From CANHEE01 sp049316985 (GTDB lineage: Bacteria > Bacteroidota > Bacteroidia > Chitinophagales > Saprospiraceae): a stretch of 6,173 bases of DNA. This document shows, in pieces, positions 1-6,116 of the stretch. A program made the position numbers and the translations under genes. Each line of letters starts with the position of its first letter. The stretch's first letter is position 1. The notes beneath the pieces were generated by a model that was given only the letters and a program-made list of their open reading frames with translations, was not told the DNA's origin and did no database searches. Location: assembly GCA_049316985.1 (NCBI GenBank), contig JBMOJB010000206.1, positions 1-6,173 of the forward strand. The letters run 5' to 3'.

Positions 1-92
1 CAATAAATTCGGTTAATGAAATGTTAATAAAAAGTCAAATGCCAACGCCAACTACTAAAGCATAGTCTTTTCCCTACGTTGTAAATAATTAT
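1..92. other. Left-edge intergenic DNA, no gene recognised
   Basis: This AT-rich stretch precedes the heptad array. I found no reading frame long enough to call and no convincing TAnnTTTG promoter element for the receptor gene; the nearest match, TACGTTGT around 75-82, is poor. An upstream gene could end at the very edge (CAA TAA at 1-6 in frame 1), but six bases cannot support that. If the receptor operon is transcribed from a local promoter, the promoter must lie here or inside the array. Confidence 0.4.
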
Positions 93-140
93 GAATTACG
101 AATTACGAATTACGAATTACGAATTACGAATTACGAATTA
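93..140. repeat. Heptanucleotide tandem repeat, GAATTAC x6 plus a partial copy
   Basis: Six perfect head-to-tail copies of GAATTAC occupy 93-134, and a seventh (GAATTA) breaks off at 140. The period is exactly 7 bp. The unit contains the self-complementary core AATT. It is followed in register by degenerate units (GAATTAA, AAATTAA) that lead into the second array at 161. Short heptamer arrays of this kind are, from general familiarity, common in intergenic DNA of Bacteroidota. The array is prone to slippage, so copy number may vary between strains. Confidence 0.95.
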
Positions 141-160
141 AAAATTAAATTGATCATTGC

Positions 161-208
161 TAATTGTTAATTGTTAATTGTTAATTGTTAATTGTTAATT
201 GTTAATTG
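161..208. repeat. Heptanucleotide tandem repeat, TAATTGT x6 plus a partial copy
   Basis: Six perfect copies of TAATTGT cover 161-202 and a seventh, partial copy (TAATTG) covers 203-208. The array ends 7 bp before the ATG of the receptor gene at 216, so it lies in the promoter or 5' untranslated region. It has the same 7-bp period and the same AATT core as the GAATTAC array. The linker 141-160 is itself a run of decayed units. Copy-number change would shift spacing to the gene by 7 bp without altering the protein, because an in-frame TGA at 207-209 separates the array from the coding region. Confidence 0.95.
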
Positions 209-215
209 AATCTCT

Positions 216-2594
216 ATGATAAAAACGAAATTCCTGACTTTGTTGTGTTTACTGCTTTCTTTGGTAGTGGAAGCTCAGCAATTTACTATTAGCGGTTATA
301 TCCGGGATGCTGAATCCGGGGAAACCCTTATCTCAGCCAATGTTTTCGACGCCAAATCACTGAAAGGTTCGGTGACGAACACTTTTGGTTTCTACAGTCT
401 TTCTTTAAAAAAAGGAAAAGCATTGTTGAAATTCAGTTATGTGGGTTATGTCGAGGAACTAAAAGAAATTGACTTAAATGCAGATAATGAGCTGGATATA
501 ATGCTCAAACCCTCCATCGCTTTGCAGGAAGTGGAAGTAATTGCCACCAAAGCAGATAAGATCGAAGACCGTTCACAAATGTCGCGCATAGATATTCCCA
601 TCCAGCAAATCAAGAAAATACCTGCTTTATTTGGCGAGGTAGATGTAATGAAAGTGCTGCAACTATTGCCGGGAGTTCAAGGCGGCACAGAAGGCCAAAG
701 CGGAATCTATGTCAGAGGAGGCGGACCCGATCAGAATCTCATAACACTCGATGGTGTTCCGGTATATAATGTTTCACACTTAGGTGGATTTTTCTCTGTT
801 TTCAATGCAGATGCACTTAAAAATGTAACCCTCTACAAAGGCGGTTTTCCGGCGCGCTACGGCGGCAGACTCAGTTCTGTAATAGACATCAGCATGAAAG
901 AAGGAAACAACCAAAAATTTCATGGCGAAGGTTCTATCGGTTTGATTTCCAGTCGACTTACTTTAGAGGGACCAATTATTAAAAATAAAACTTCTTTTAT
1001 CGTTTCTGCCCGCAGAACATACGTTGATGCCTTGCTGAAACCTTTGATAGCGCTCGGTAATGCCGCAAGTGGTGGACCCAAAACAGATCTTACGCTGTAT
1101 TTCTACGACCTGAATGCCAAAGTAAATCATAAGATTAACGATAAACACCATGTTTACCTGAGTGCCTACACAGGTAAAGATATTCTGCAAATTGGTGCAA
1201 CAGAAGGAAAAAAAGGAAGTGCTGACTATTTCAAATCTACCGGAGGTATCAACTGGGGTAATCTTACTTCTGCTGCACGCTGGAATTGGCAAATATCCAA
1301 TAAACTATTTGCAAATACTACCTTAACCTATAGTCGCTACAGTTACGACAGCAAACTTGAAATCGAACAACCCATTGATAAATCAGGAAAACTGGAAAGA
1401 CAAGGATTAAGAAGCAATTCAGGAATACGCGATTATGCAGCAAAATTCGATCTCGATTATGTGCCCAATCCTAACCATTATATCAAAGCGGGTTTCAATG
1501 CCATCAACCATAGCTACAGTCCGGGAGCGGTGCAAATAAAATTCGGTGCAGGCAATGACAAGATTGATACCACATTAGGTTCCAAAAATCAACGAGCTAA
1601 CGAATACGCACTTTACGTCGAAGACGACCTTTCATTTGGTGCATTAAAGATGAACCTTGGCCTTCATGGCTCCGCCTTCTCTGTCGAGAAAACTACTTAC
1701 ACCTCTTTACAACCCCGAATCGGAATTAATTACCTGCTAAGTAATAATGTTGGCCTGAAAGCTTCATTTTGCACCATGCGCCAGTACATCAATCTCCTGA
1801 CAAATGAAGGTCTCGGATTACCCAATGATATCTGGGTACCCAGTACCGCTCGCATCAAACCACAGGATGCCTGGCAGGCAGCTGTAGGTGTAGCAAAAAC
1901 GATGTGGGATGAATATGAATTTTCAGTCGAAGGCTATTACAAACAAATGAAAAATGTACTCTCTTATAAAGCAGGAGCAAGCTTCCTCGGAGTAAACAAA
2001 GACTGGCAGGACAAAGTAATTCAAGGTGATGGTGAAGCTTATGGTACGGAAGTGCTCATTCAGAAGAAAAAAGGAAGACTAAACGGTTGGATTGGCTATA
2101 CGCTATCCTGGAACTACCGCACGTTTGATGCGCTCAATGGCGGACAGCGATTCCCATTCCGATACGATCGTCGGCATGATCTGGAGATTGTTGCCAATTA
2201 CCAGCTTTCAAAGACGTGGTCTTTTTCGGGCACCTGGGTGTATTCGACAGGAAATGCTTTTTCACTGGATAATGTCGTGTACAATTCAACCTATGAAAAC
2301 AACTGGGAAAATTTGTTTAATCCAGGTCAAAACACATTAATTGACATTTCTCAACCCAGTGCAAAAAATGCCATCAGAATGAATCCCTACCATCGCTTCG
2401 ATATTGGAATTCAGCATACGAAAAAGAAAAAACGAATCGAAAGTACCTGGTCATTCGGAGCTTACAACCTGTATAATCGCAAAAACCCTTTCTTTGTGTA
2501 CTCAAGATACGATTTTGCGAAAAACAAGGAAGTGTATCGTCAAGTAGGTTTGTTCCCGATTATTCCGAATGTTTCGTGGAGTTTTAAATTCTAA
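216..2594 (+). CDS. TonB-dependent outer-membrane receptor, DUF4249-partner type
   Basis: Outer-membrane beta-barrel receptor that takes up an unknown substrate using energy passed on by TonB. The 792-residue protein has a signal peptide (1-20, hydrophobic core then VEA before QQ), a carboxypeptidase-regulatory-like domain (about 23-98, with ISGYIRDAESGE and FGFYSLSL), a TonB-box-like EVEVIA stretch (105-110) and a plug domain (about 118-230) with FGEVDVMKVLQLLPGV, YVRGGGPDQN and LDGVPVYN. The rest is a barrel ending in the aromatic residues WSFKF, as outer-membrane proteins do. It is shorter than SusC proteins (about 1000 residues) but normal for receptors paired with DUF4249 lipoproteins. 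The ATG at 216 is fixed by an in-frame TGA at 207-209 and by the signal peptide. There is no Shine-Dalgarno sequence. The next gene starts 19 bp downstream. Family assignment is firm; the substrate is unknown. Confidence 0.95.
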   Translation: MIKTKFLTLLCLLLSLVVEAQQFTISGYIRDAESGETLISANVFDAKSLKGSVTNTFGFYSLSLKKGKALLKFSYVGYVEELKEIDLNADNELDIMLKPSIALQEVEVIATKADKIEDRSQMSRIDIPIQQIKKIPALFGEVDVMKVLQLLPGVQGGTEGQSGIYVRGGGPDQNLITLDGVPVYNVSHLGGFFSVFNADALKNVTLYKGGFPARYGGRLSSVIDISMKEGNNQKFHGEGSIGLISSRLTLEGPIIKNKTSFIVSARRTYVDALLKPLIALGNAASGGPKTDLTLYFYDLNAKVNHKINDKHHVYLSAYTGKDILQIGATEGKKGSADYFKSTGGINWGNLTSAARWNWQISNKLFANTTLTYSRYSYDSKLEIEQPIDKSGKLERQGLRSNSGIRDYAAKFDLDYVPNPNHYIKAGFNAINHSYSPGAVQIKFGAGNDKIDTTLGSKNQRANEYALYVEDDLSFGALKMNLGLHGSAFSVEKTTYTSLQPRIGINYLLSNNVGLKASFCTMRQYINLLTNEGLGLPNDIWVPSTARIKPQDAWQAAVGVAKTMWDEYEFSVEGYYKQMKNVLSYKAGASFLGVNKDWQDKVIQGDGEAYGTEVLIQKKKGRLNGWIGYTLSWNYRTFDALNGGQRFPFRYDRRHDLEIVANYQLSKTWSFSGTWVYSTGNAFSLDNVVYNSTYENNWENLFNPGQNTLIDISQPSAKNAIRMNPYHRFDIGIQHTKKKKRIESTWSFGAYNLYNRKNPFFVYSRYDFAKNKEVYRQVGLFPIIPNVSWSFKF

Positions 2595-2613
2595 TCTAAA
2601 AAAAATATAGAAA

Positions 2614-3591
2614 ATGAAATATATAATAAATGCCTTTTTGTTTCTTATTGCTTCTTTCTTGCTTCCCTCTTGCAATGAAGACACATTTAGTCAGGTAGTA
2701 GATTTTGATGTACCTGCGGTAAAAAATAAGCTCGTGCTGAATTGCAATTTTACAGTCGGTGAAGATACCATCAAAGTACTGATTGGAAAAACGCGCAATG
2801 TAGGAGAGACAAAAAATTCAGATGGGCTGGAGAAATGCAAAGTAAGTTTGTATCGAAACAATGCCAAAATAGCCGATATTCCCTACAAAGGACCTTACTT
2901 CGATCAAAATGCAAAGCTTTATCAGTTAGCAGGAGTAAAAAATCTGATTAAAGACAAGAATTTGTATACGATTAAGGTTGAACATCCTGATTTTGAAAGT
3001 ATTGAGGCCAGTCAGGACATACCTGATGCACCGCAGATCAGTCAACCCTTTTTTCTCGCAAAAGGGTTTAGCTCAAATGATATATTCAGTTCCGGAGAAA
3101 AATATGATCTGGCACAATTTGAATTATTGGACCCAGCTGCTGAAAATTTCTACATGCTTGCCGGATATTCTGTATTTAAAGACACAATTAATGACCTTTT
3201 TCAAAACAATACTGAATATTTTTATCTCGACAAATTGTTTTCCAATGGTGGCATATTTGAAGACCTGGGCAATGTAAAACACTTCTTAAACGACGAAAAA
3301 TTCAATGGTAAACGATTCGCAATGAAACTGGGTGTATCTCCATTTTCATTTGGTAATTTCTTGAATCCCGATCCTAATTTTGATTTTACGAGTGCAAAAA
3401 GAGTTAAGATCATATTTAACCTGTACAGTATCAGCAAGCAAAAATACTTGTACGAAACCTCAATTACCGCCAAAGATGAGGGTTTTGGAAATTTTTTCGG
3501 TGAGCCCGTGACTGTCAATTCAAATGTAATCAATGGATATGGTATCTTTTCGATCCGCAATCTATCAACAATAGAAATTAAATTGCCTTAG
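2614..3591 (+). CDS. DUF4249 family lipoprotein, partner of the upstream TonB receptor
   Basis: A 325-residue lipoprotein. The N-terminus is a lipoprotein signal peptide with lipobox LPSC and modified Cys20. The next residues, NED, are acidic, like the surface-export signal of Bacteroidota lipoproteins, so surface exposure is likely (inference). DUF4249 is recognised from FDVPAVKNKLVLN early on (31-43), a beta-rich Ig-like region to about residue 135, IPDAPQI (136-142), and the C-terminal signature NFFGEPVTVNSN...NGYGIF (293-312). Family members regularly sit just behind a TonB-dependent receptor and are thought of as SusD-like partners, though biochemical proof is thin. The gene follows the receptor by 19 bp with an A-rich leader (AAAAAAAATATAGAAA), so the two are co-transcribed. 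Its TAG stop overlaps the stop of the convergent gene by 4 bp. Confidence 0.93.
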   Translation: MKYIINAFLFLIASFLLPSCNEDTFSQVVDFDVPAVKNKLVLNCNFTVGEDTIKVLIGKTRNVGETKNSDGLEKCKVSLYRNNAKIADIPYKGPYFDQNAKLYQLAGVKNLIKDKNLYTIKVEHPDFESIEASQDIPDAPQISQPFFLAKGFSSNDIFSSGEKYDLAQFELLDPAAENFYMLAGYSVFKDTINDLFQNNTEYFYLDKLFSNGGIFEDLGNVKHFLNDEKFNGKRFAMKLGVSPFSFGNFLNPDPNFDFTSAKRVKIIFNLYSISKQKYLYETSITAKDEGFGNFFGEPVTVNSNVINGYGIFSIRNLSTIEIKLP

Positions 3592-4043
3592 TCACATTGT
3601 ATAAAGGAGCTCAAGGTCGAAGAGAATGGCAGTTTATTCAACTCGAGTTTATCTTCAACGAAAGCCTTTCTTTTTGACTCCTGTTCAAGTATAATTTTTT
3701 TCATCTGATCAGCTGTCAGACTATCCTGAATCCCGGTTTGCATAATCAAATGCTGCAAATCGGGATTCATTTTTTTAAAATAATCGTAGGATGTAATGTA
3801 CTTAACCTGCTTCAAGGTTGTTAATCTAATCACCAAAAGACTATCCGTATCGGGCGCCAATGAGCTCCGGATACTTTCATGAGTGTTATGCCAGATCGAA
3901 TCCATCCTTTGATTCAACCTATTAAGTTTTAAGTCCGTTTGGGAAATTTCGTTGCAGGTACTATTTAGCGATTTTTGTTTGTAAAACAACATGCCAAAAT
4001 AACACAGAAGCAAAACAACAACAATTGAAAAGACTTTTTTCAT
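3588..4043 (-). CDS. Small membrane-anchored protein of unknown family
   Basis: I do not recognise this 151-residue protein. It begins MKKVFSIVVV and has one hydrophobic segment (about 4-21) with no signal-peptidase site and no lipobox: Cys14 follows LLL, and Cys30 follows NST. It is therefore probably anchored in the inner membrane by its N-terminus, with the rest in the periplasm. The soluble part is hydrophilic and mostly helical in character, with a likely coiled or helical stretch at about 32-62 and a Lys/Glu-rich helix at about 110-137. There are three cysteines; two (30 and 150) fall in the soluble part. The ATG overlaps the TAA of the upstream DUF1569 gene by one base (TAATG), which suggests translational coupling and supports the gene being real. 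Its TAA stop overlaps the convergent DUF4249 gene. Confidence 0.8.
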   Translation of the reverse strand: MKKVFSIVVVLLLCYFGMLFYKQKSLNSTCNEISQTDLKLNRLNQRMDSIWHNTHESIRSSLAPDTDSLLVIRLTTLKQVKYITSYDYFKKMNPDLQHLIMQTGIQDSLTADQMKKIILEQESKRKAFVEDKLELNKLPFSSTLSSFIQCD

Positions 4044-4495
4044 TAGACGCCAAATTGGTTTAAGTGGTGTTTGAGATGAATTACCTGCAGATTATCCCAC
4101 TCTTCAATGCTCATTTTTCCAAAAAAAGGATGTGGCTCTTTGGTAATTATTTCCGCACCTTTTTCAGCAAACATGCGCAACATCTCAACCAATGCGGCTT
4201 TCTCGTTTTCGAAGTTTGGATTATTGAGTACAATAAAATTCTTGTCTGTAGGAAGATTTTTACCCATACTCATTGTACTAATGAATTTTCTTTTGGCCAT
4301 CTTACCAAATAAAAAACCAATCCAGTTTTGTTTCAATTTAAGATCTCCCATCGCAACACGCAGCGGCTGTTGACAATGCTTAAGCATTTGTGAAACCGTC
4401 ATTCTCCCCCACTTTCCGGCTGTTTCAGGACTGAGTTTTTCAATTCTGGAGATGATCTCCTCAGAGAAATCTTTATCAAATATACTTTCTTTCAT
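4043..4495 (-). CDS. DUF1569 protein, DinB/YfiT-like metalloenzyme fold
   Basis: A 150-residue soluble protein of the DUF1569 family within the DinB/YfiT-like four-helix superfamily. Diagnostic segments are KWGRMTVSQMLKHC (28-41) and, near the end, HPFFGKMSIEEWDNLQ (122-137) followed by HLKHHLNQFGV (140-150). His40 together with His140 and His144 (HxxxH) matches the three-histidine metal site of the superfamily, so the site looks intact. Some DinB-like proteins are metal-dependent thiol transferases; the activity of DUF1569 itself is not established. No signal peptide is seen, so it is cytoplasmic. It starts 42 bp after the tyrS stop on the same strand and overlaps the next gene by one base, which fits a tyrS-DUF1569-membrane protein transcript. 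No Shine-Dalgarno sequence is visible. Confidence 0.9.
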   Translation of the reverse strand: MKESIFDKDFSEEIISRIEKLSPETAGKWGRMTVSQMLKHCQQPLRVAMGDLKLKQNWIGFLFGKMAKRKFISTMSMGKNLPTDKNFIVLNNPNFENEKAALVEMLRMFAEKGAEIITKEPHPFFGKMSIEEWDNLQVIHLKHHLNQFGV

Positions 4496-4514
4496 AGTGG
4501 AAATTTACTTGAAA

Positions 4515-4530
4515 CATTTTATACAAAATG
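4515..4530 (-). repeat. Short inverted repeat between tyrS and the DUF1569 gene
   Basis: CATTTT (4515-4520) and AAAATG (4525-4530) form a perfect 6-bp inverted repeat around a 4-nt loop, inside the 42-bp gap behind tyrS. The stem is AT-rich with a single G-C pair. Read on the minus strand it is followed only by TTTC. It is too weak to call a terminator; it could be an attenuator, an operator half-site pair, or chance in AT-rich DNA. Confidence 0.35.
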
Positions 4531-4537
4531 CTTGTAA

Positions 4538-5827
4538 CTAGTTGAAAACAATAACAATTTTCTTGGTTTTTCCGTTTTCAACAAACAAAAATCGATCATG
4601 GATCAGATCTTCCCGACCAATCATCATTTCATGATTGCTTACTTTCACTTTGTTCAGAGAAATGGCATTATTCAGGATTGCTTTTCTGGCTTCGGAATTT
4701 GAAGAATAAATCTTAGTGTCTTCGCCGGCAAGCAATTGAACAATACCCAGACCATCTTCTAACACTTCCTTTTTCATATCAAGACCGATAGTCTCCGCAA
4801 TTTCCTCAAATTGAGTGGGACTGATTTTTTCCAACATTGACTTGTCTCCCTTTGCAAAAACGATTCTGGTAACTTCAAATGCCGATTCAAAATCTTCATC
4901 TGAATGGATTCGACGCGTAAGTTCTTCCGCTAGTATGCGTTTCAGCTGATTGGGATTAGTGGCATGTTCTGCTTCCAAAGCCTCGATTTCTTCTTTGGAT
5001 TTCATGGAGAAATAGCGGAAATACTTGGAAAGATCGGCATCGGCGGTATTGATCCAAAACTGGTAAAACTGATAAGGTGTTGTCATTTTTGCGTCCAGCC
5101 AAATATTACCTTGCTCTGATTTCCCGAATTTAGATCCATCCGCTTTGGTCAACAAAGGAGTGGTAATTGCATAAGCTTTGCCACCGACATTCCTCCTGAT
5201 AAATTCTGTTCCACTGGTGATATTTCCCCATTGATCAGAGCCACCCATCTGAATATTACAGTTGTATTGATCATACAAACATTGAAAATCATAACCCTGT
5301 AGCAATTGATAACTAAACTCAGTAAAACTCATCCCCTCTCCCCCTTCCTCTGAATTCAGTCTTTTCTTCACTGAATCTTTGCTCTGCATATAATTGACGG
5401 TAAGGGTTTTACCTACATTTCGCAGGAAATCAAGCACATTCATTTCCTTGTAGAAATCATAATTATTGACCAGAATTGCTTTATTATCGCCCGTTTCAAA
5501 ATTCAGGAATTTTTTCATCTGTTCTACTTGAAATGCCAGATTGCCATCCAGTTCTTCATAGGACTTCAATTCTCTTTCTTTTTCTTTCCCGGAGGGATCT
5601 CCAATTCTACCGGTTGCCCCGCCCATAAGTACGATTGGTTGGTGGCCGGCGCGTTGAAACATAGAAAGCAACATCAATTGAACATAATTACCAATGGTCA
5701 ATGATGGTGCAGTAGGATCGAATCCGATATATCCAACGCATTTCCCATTGGCCAGCACTTCCTCAATCCCGGGCATCATCTGGTGCAACATTCCCCGCCA
5801 TTTCAATTCTTCAATAAAATTCAACAT
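4538..5827 (-). CDS. tyrS: Tyrosyl-tRNA synthetase
   Basis: Cytoplasmic class I enzyme that activates tyrosine with ATP and charges tRNA-Tyr. The 429-residue length is normal for bacterial TyrRS. The catalytic Rossmann domain shows YIGFDPT (33-39), a HIGH-type motif written TIGN (44-47), GGATGRIGDPSGK (69-81), the tyrosine-pocket residues Tyr33, Tyr173, Gln177 and Asp180, QMGGSDQWGN (193-202) and the KMSKS-type loop KFGKS (233-237). An S4-like RNA-binding domain occupies about 364-428. The first His of HIGH is Thr, which is unusual; the second as Asn is, from memory, common in this phylum. A Glu/Gly-rich stretch (158-165) before MSFTEFSYQ seems a few residues longer than usual. The ATG at 5827 gives the expected N-terminus MLNFIEELKWRGMLH. 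A -7 promoter element lies 32 bp upstream. It is probably first gene of a three-gene minus-strand unit. Confidence 0.97.
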   Translation of the reverse strand: MLNFIEELKWRGMLHQMMPGIEEVLANGKCVGYIGFDPTAPSLTIGNYVQLMLLSMFQRAGHQPIVLMGGATGRIGDPSGKEKERELKSYEELDGNLAFQVEQMKKFLNFETGDNKAILVNNYDFYKEMNVLDFLRNVGKTLTVNYMQSKDSVKKRLNSEEGGEGMSFTEFSYQLLQGYDFQCLYDQYNCNIQMGGSDQWGNITSGTEFIRRNVGGKAYAITTPLLTKADGSKFGKSEQGNIWLDAKMTTPYQFYQFWINTADADLSKYFRYFSMKSKEEIEALEAEHATNPNQLKRILAEELTRRIHSDEDFESAFEVTRIVFAKGDKSMLEKISPTQFEEIAETIGLDMKKEVLEDGLGIVQLLAGEDTKIYSSNSEARKAILNNAISLNKVKVSNHEMMIGREDLIHDRFLFVENGKTKKIVIVFN

Positions 5828-5859
5828 CTTTTCTGTTTTAATTTGTTTAATTTGGGTGG

Positions 5860-5867
5860 CAAAGTTA
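5860..5867 (-). promoter_or_regulatory. Putative tyrS promoter, Bacteroidota -7 element
   Basis: Read on the minus strand the sequence is TAACTTTG, an exact match to the Bacteroidota sigma-ABfr -7 consensus TAnnTTTG. It lies 32 bp before the tyrS ATG, so transcription would start near 5853 with a leader of roughly 25 nt. I find no good -33 TTG/TTTG at the expected 19-21 bp further upstream, which lowers confidence. Confidence 0.5.
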
Positions 5868-5924
5868 AGAAAATAAATTAGGCTCTATGTTGTTAGTCAT
5901 GGATAAAGTTTGGCTAATTTGAAG

Positions 5925-5971
5925 ATTTGATGATTTGCCTGCCTGTCCGGTAGGCAGGAAAATTTGATGAT
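5925..5971. repeat. 10-bp direct repeats flanking the palindrome
   Basis: ATTTGATGAT occurs at 5925-5934 and again, identically, at 5962-5971. The GC-rich palindrome at 5938-5958 sits between them with three bases on either side (TTG and AAA). The arrangement resembles a target-site duplication around a small inserted element, but the repeat word is also part of the local TTTGAAG/TTTGATG low-complexity DNA, so duplication by slippage is equally possible. Confidence 0.7.
5938..5958. repeat. REP-like GC-rich palindrome
   Basis: CCTGCCT (5938-5944) and AGGCAGG (5952-5958) form a perfect 7-bp stem around the 7-nt loop GTCCGGT, which itself contains CCGG. The element is much richer in GC than the DNA around it. 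Palindromes of this CCTGCC...GGCAGG type recur, as far as I remember, between genes in various Bacteroidota, hence REP-like. No T-run follows on either strand, so it is not a typical intrinsic terminator. Confidence 0.7.
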
Positions 5972-5975
5972 ATTT

Positions 5976-5997
5976 AGAACTTCTTCGAAGTTTTTTT
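5976..5997 (+). terminator. Hairpin with T-run, possible plus-strand intrinsic terminator
   Basis: AACTTC (5978-5983) and GAAGTT (5987-5992) pair perfectly around a TTC loop. The stem extends by one G-T wobble and one A-T pair to 8 bp. Seven Ts run from 5991 to 5997, partly inside the stem. The form fits an intrinsic terminator for plus-strand transcripts, yet no plus-strand gene precedes it. It would stop only transcripts running antisense through tyrS, or it may simply be part of the repeat cluster. Confidence 0.35.
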
Positions 5998-6101
5998 CAC
6001 CTCTCAGACGAGTATGTTTGATGTGCGTGAACTTTTTTCACTAACATTTCAGTAATTTATGGCGGAAATTAGAAAAATGACAAAGCTTTATATTTAATGA
6101 A

Positions 6102-6116
6102 ATCAACGAAGTTGAT
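6102..6116. repeat. Perfect 6-bp hairpin with 3-nt loop
   Basis: ATCAAC (6102-6107) and GTTGAT (6111-6116) flank the loop GAA (TTC on the minus strand, the same loop as the hairpin at 5978-5992 on the plus strand). The word CGAAGTT is shared by both hairpins (5986-5992 and 6107-6113). On the minus strand it is followed by TTTCATT, a poor T-tract, so at most it is a weak terminator for a gene lying beyond the right edge. Confidence 0.45.

Noticed and set aside
1..92. Promoter for the receptor operon
   Set aside because: No sequence fits TAnnTTTG with a -33 TTTG at proper spacing; the partial match TACGTTGT is too weak to annotate.
93..208. CRISPR-like array
   Set aside because: Repeats are 7 bp, contiguous and without spacers, and no cas genes are present; this is a simple tandem repeat.
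963..1292. Minus-strand open frame of about 109 codons inside the receptor gene
   Set aside because: It lies wholly within a well-supported plus-strand gene, has no family resemblance and its composition is that of an antisense shadow. The same holds for the other small frames inside the receptor, lipoprotein, DUF1569 and tyrS genes.
2502..2684. Minus-strand 60-codon frame across the receptor-lipoprotein junction
   Set aside because: It overlaps two firmly assigned plus-strand genes, and its hydrophobic part is only the antisense of the A-rich leader and the lipoprotein signal peptide.
3561..3575. TCTAT/ATAGA hairpin near the end of the DUF4249 gene as a terminator
   Set aside because: The stem is 5 bp, mostly A-T, has no T-run and lies before the stop codon.
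3640..3649. Perfect 10-bp palindrome AACTCGAGTT
   Set aside because: It lies inside the coding sequence of the membrane protein, has no loop or T-run and could easily arise by chance.
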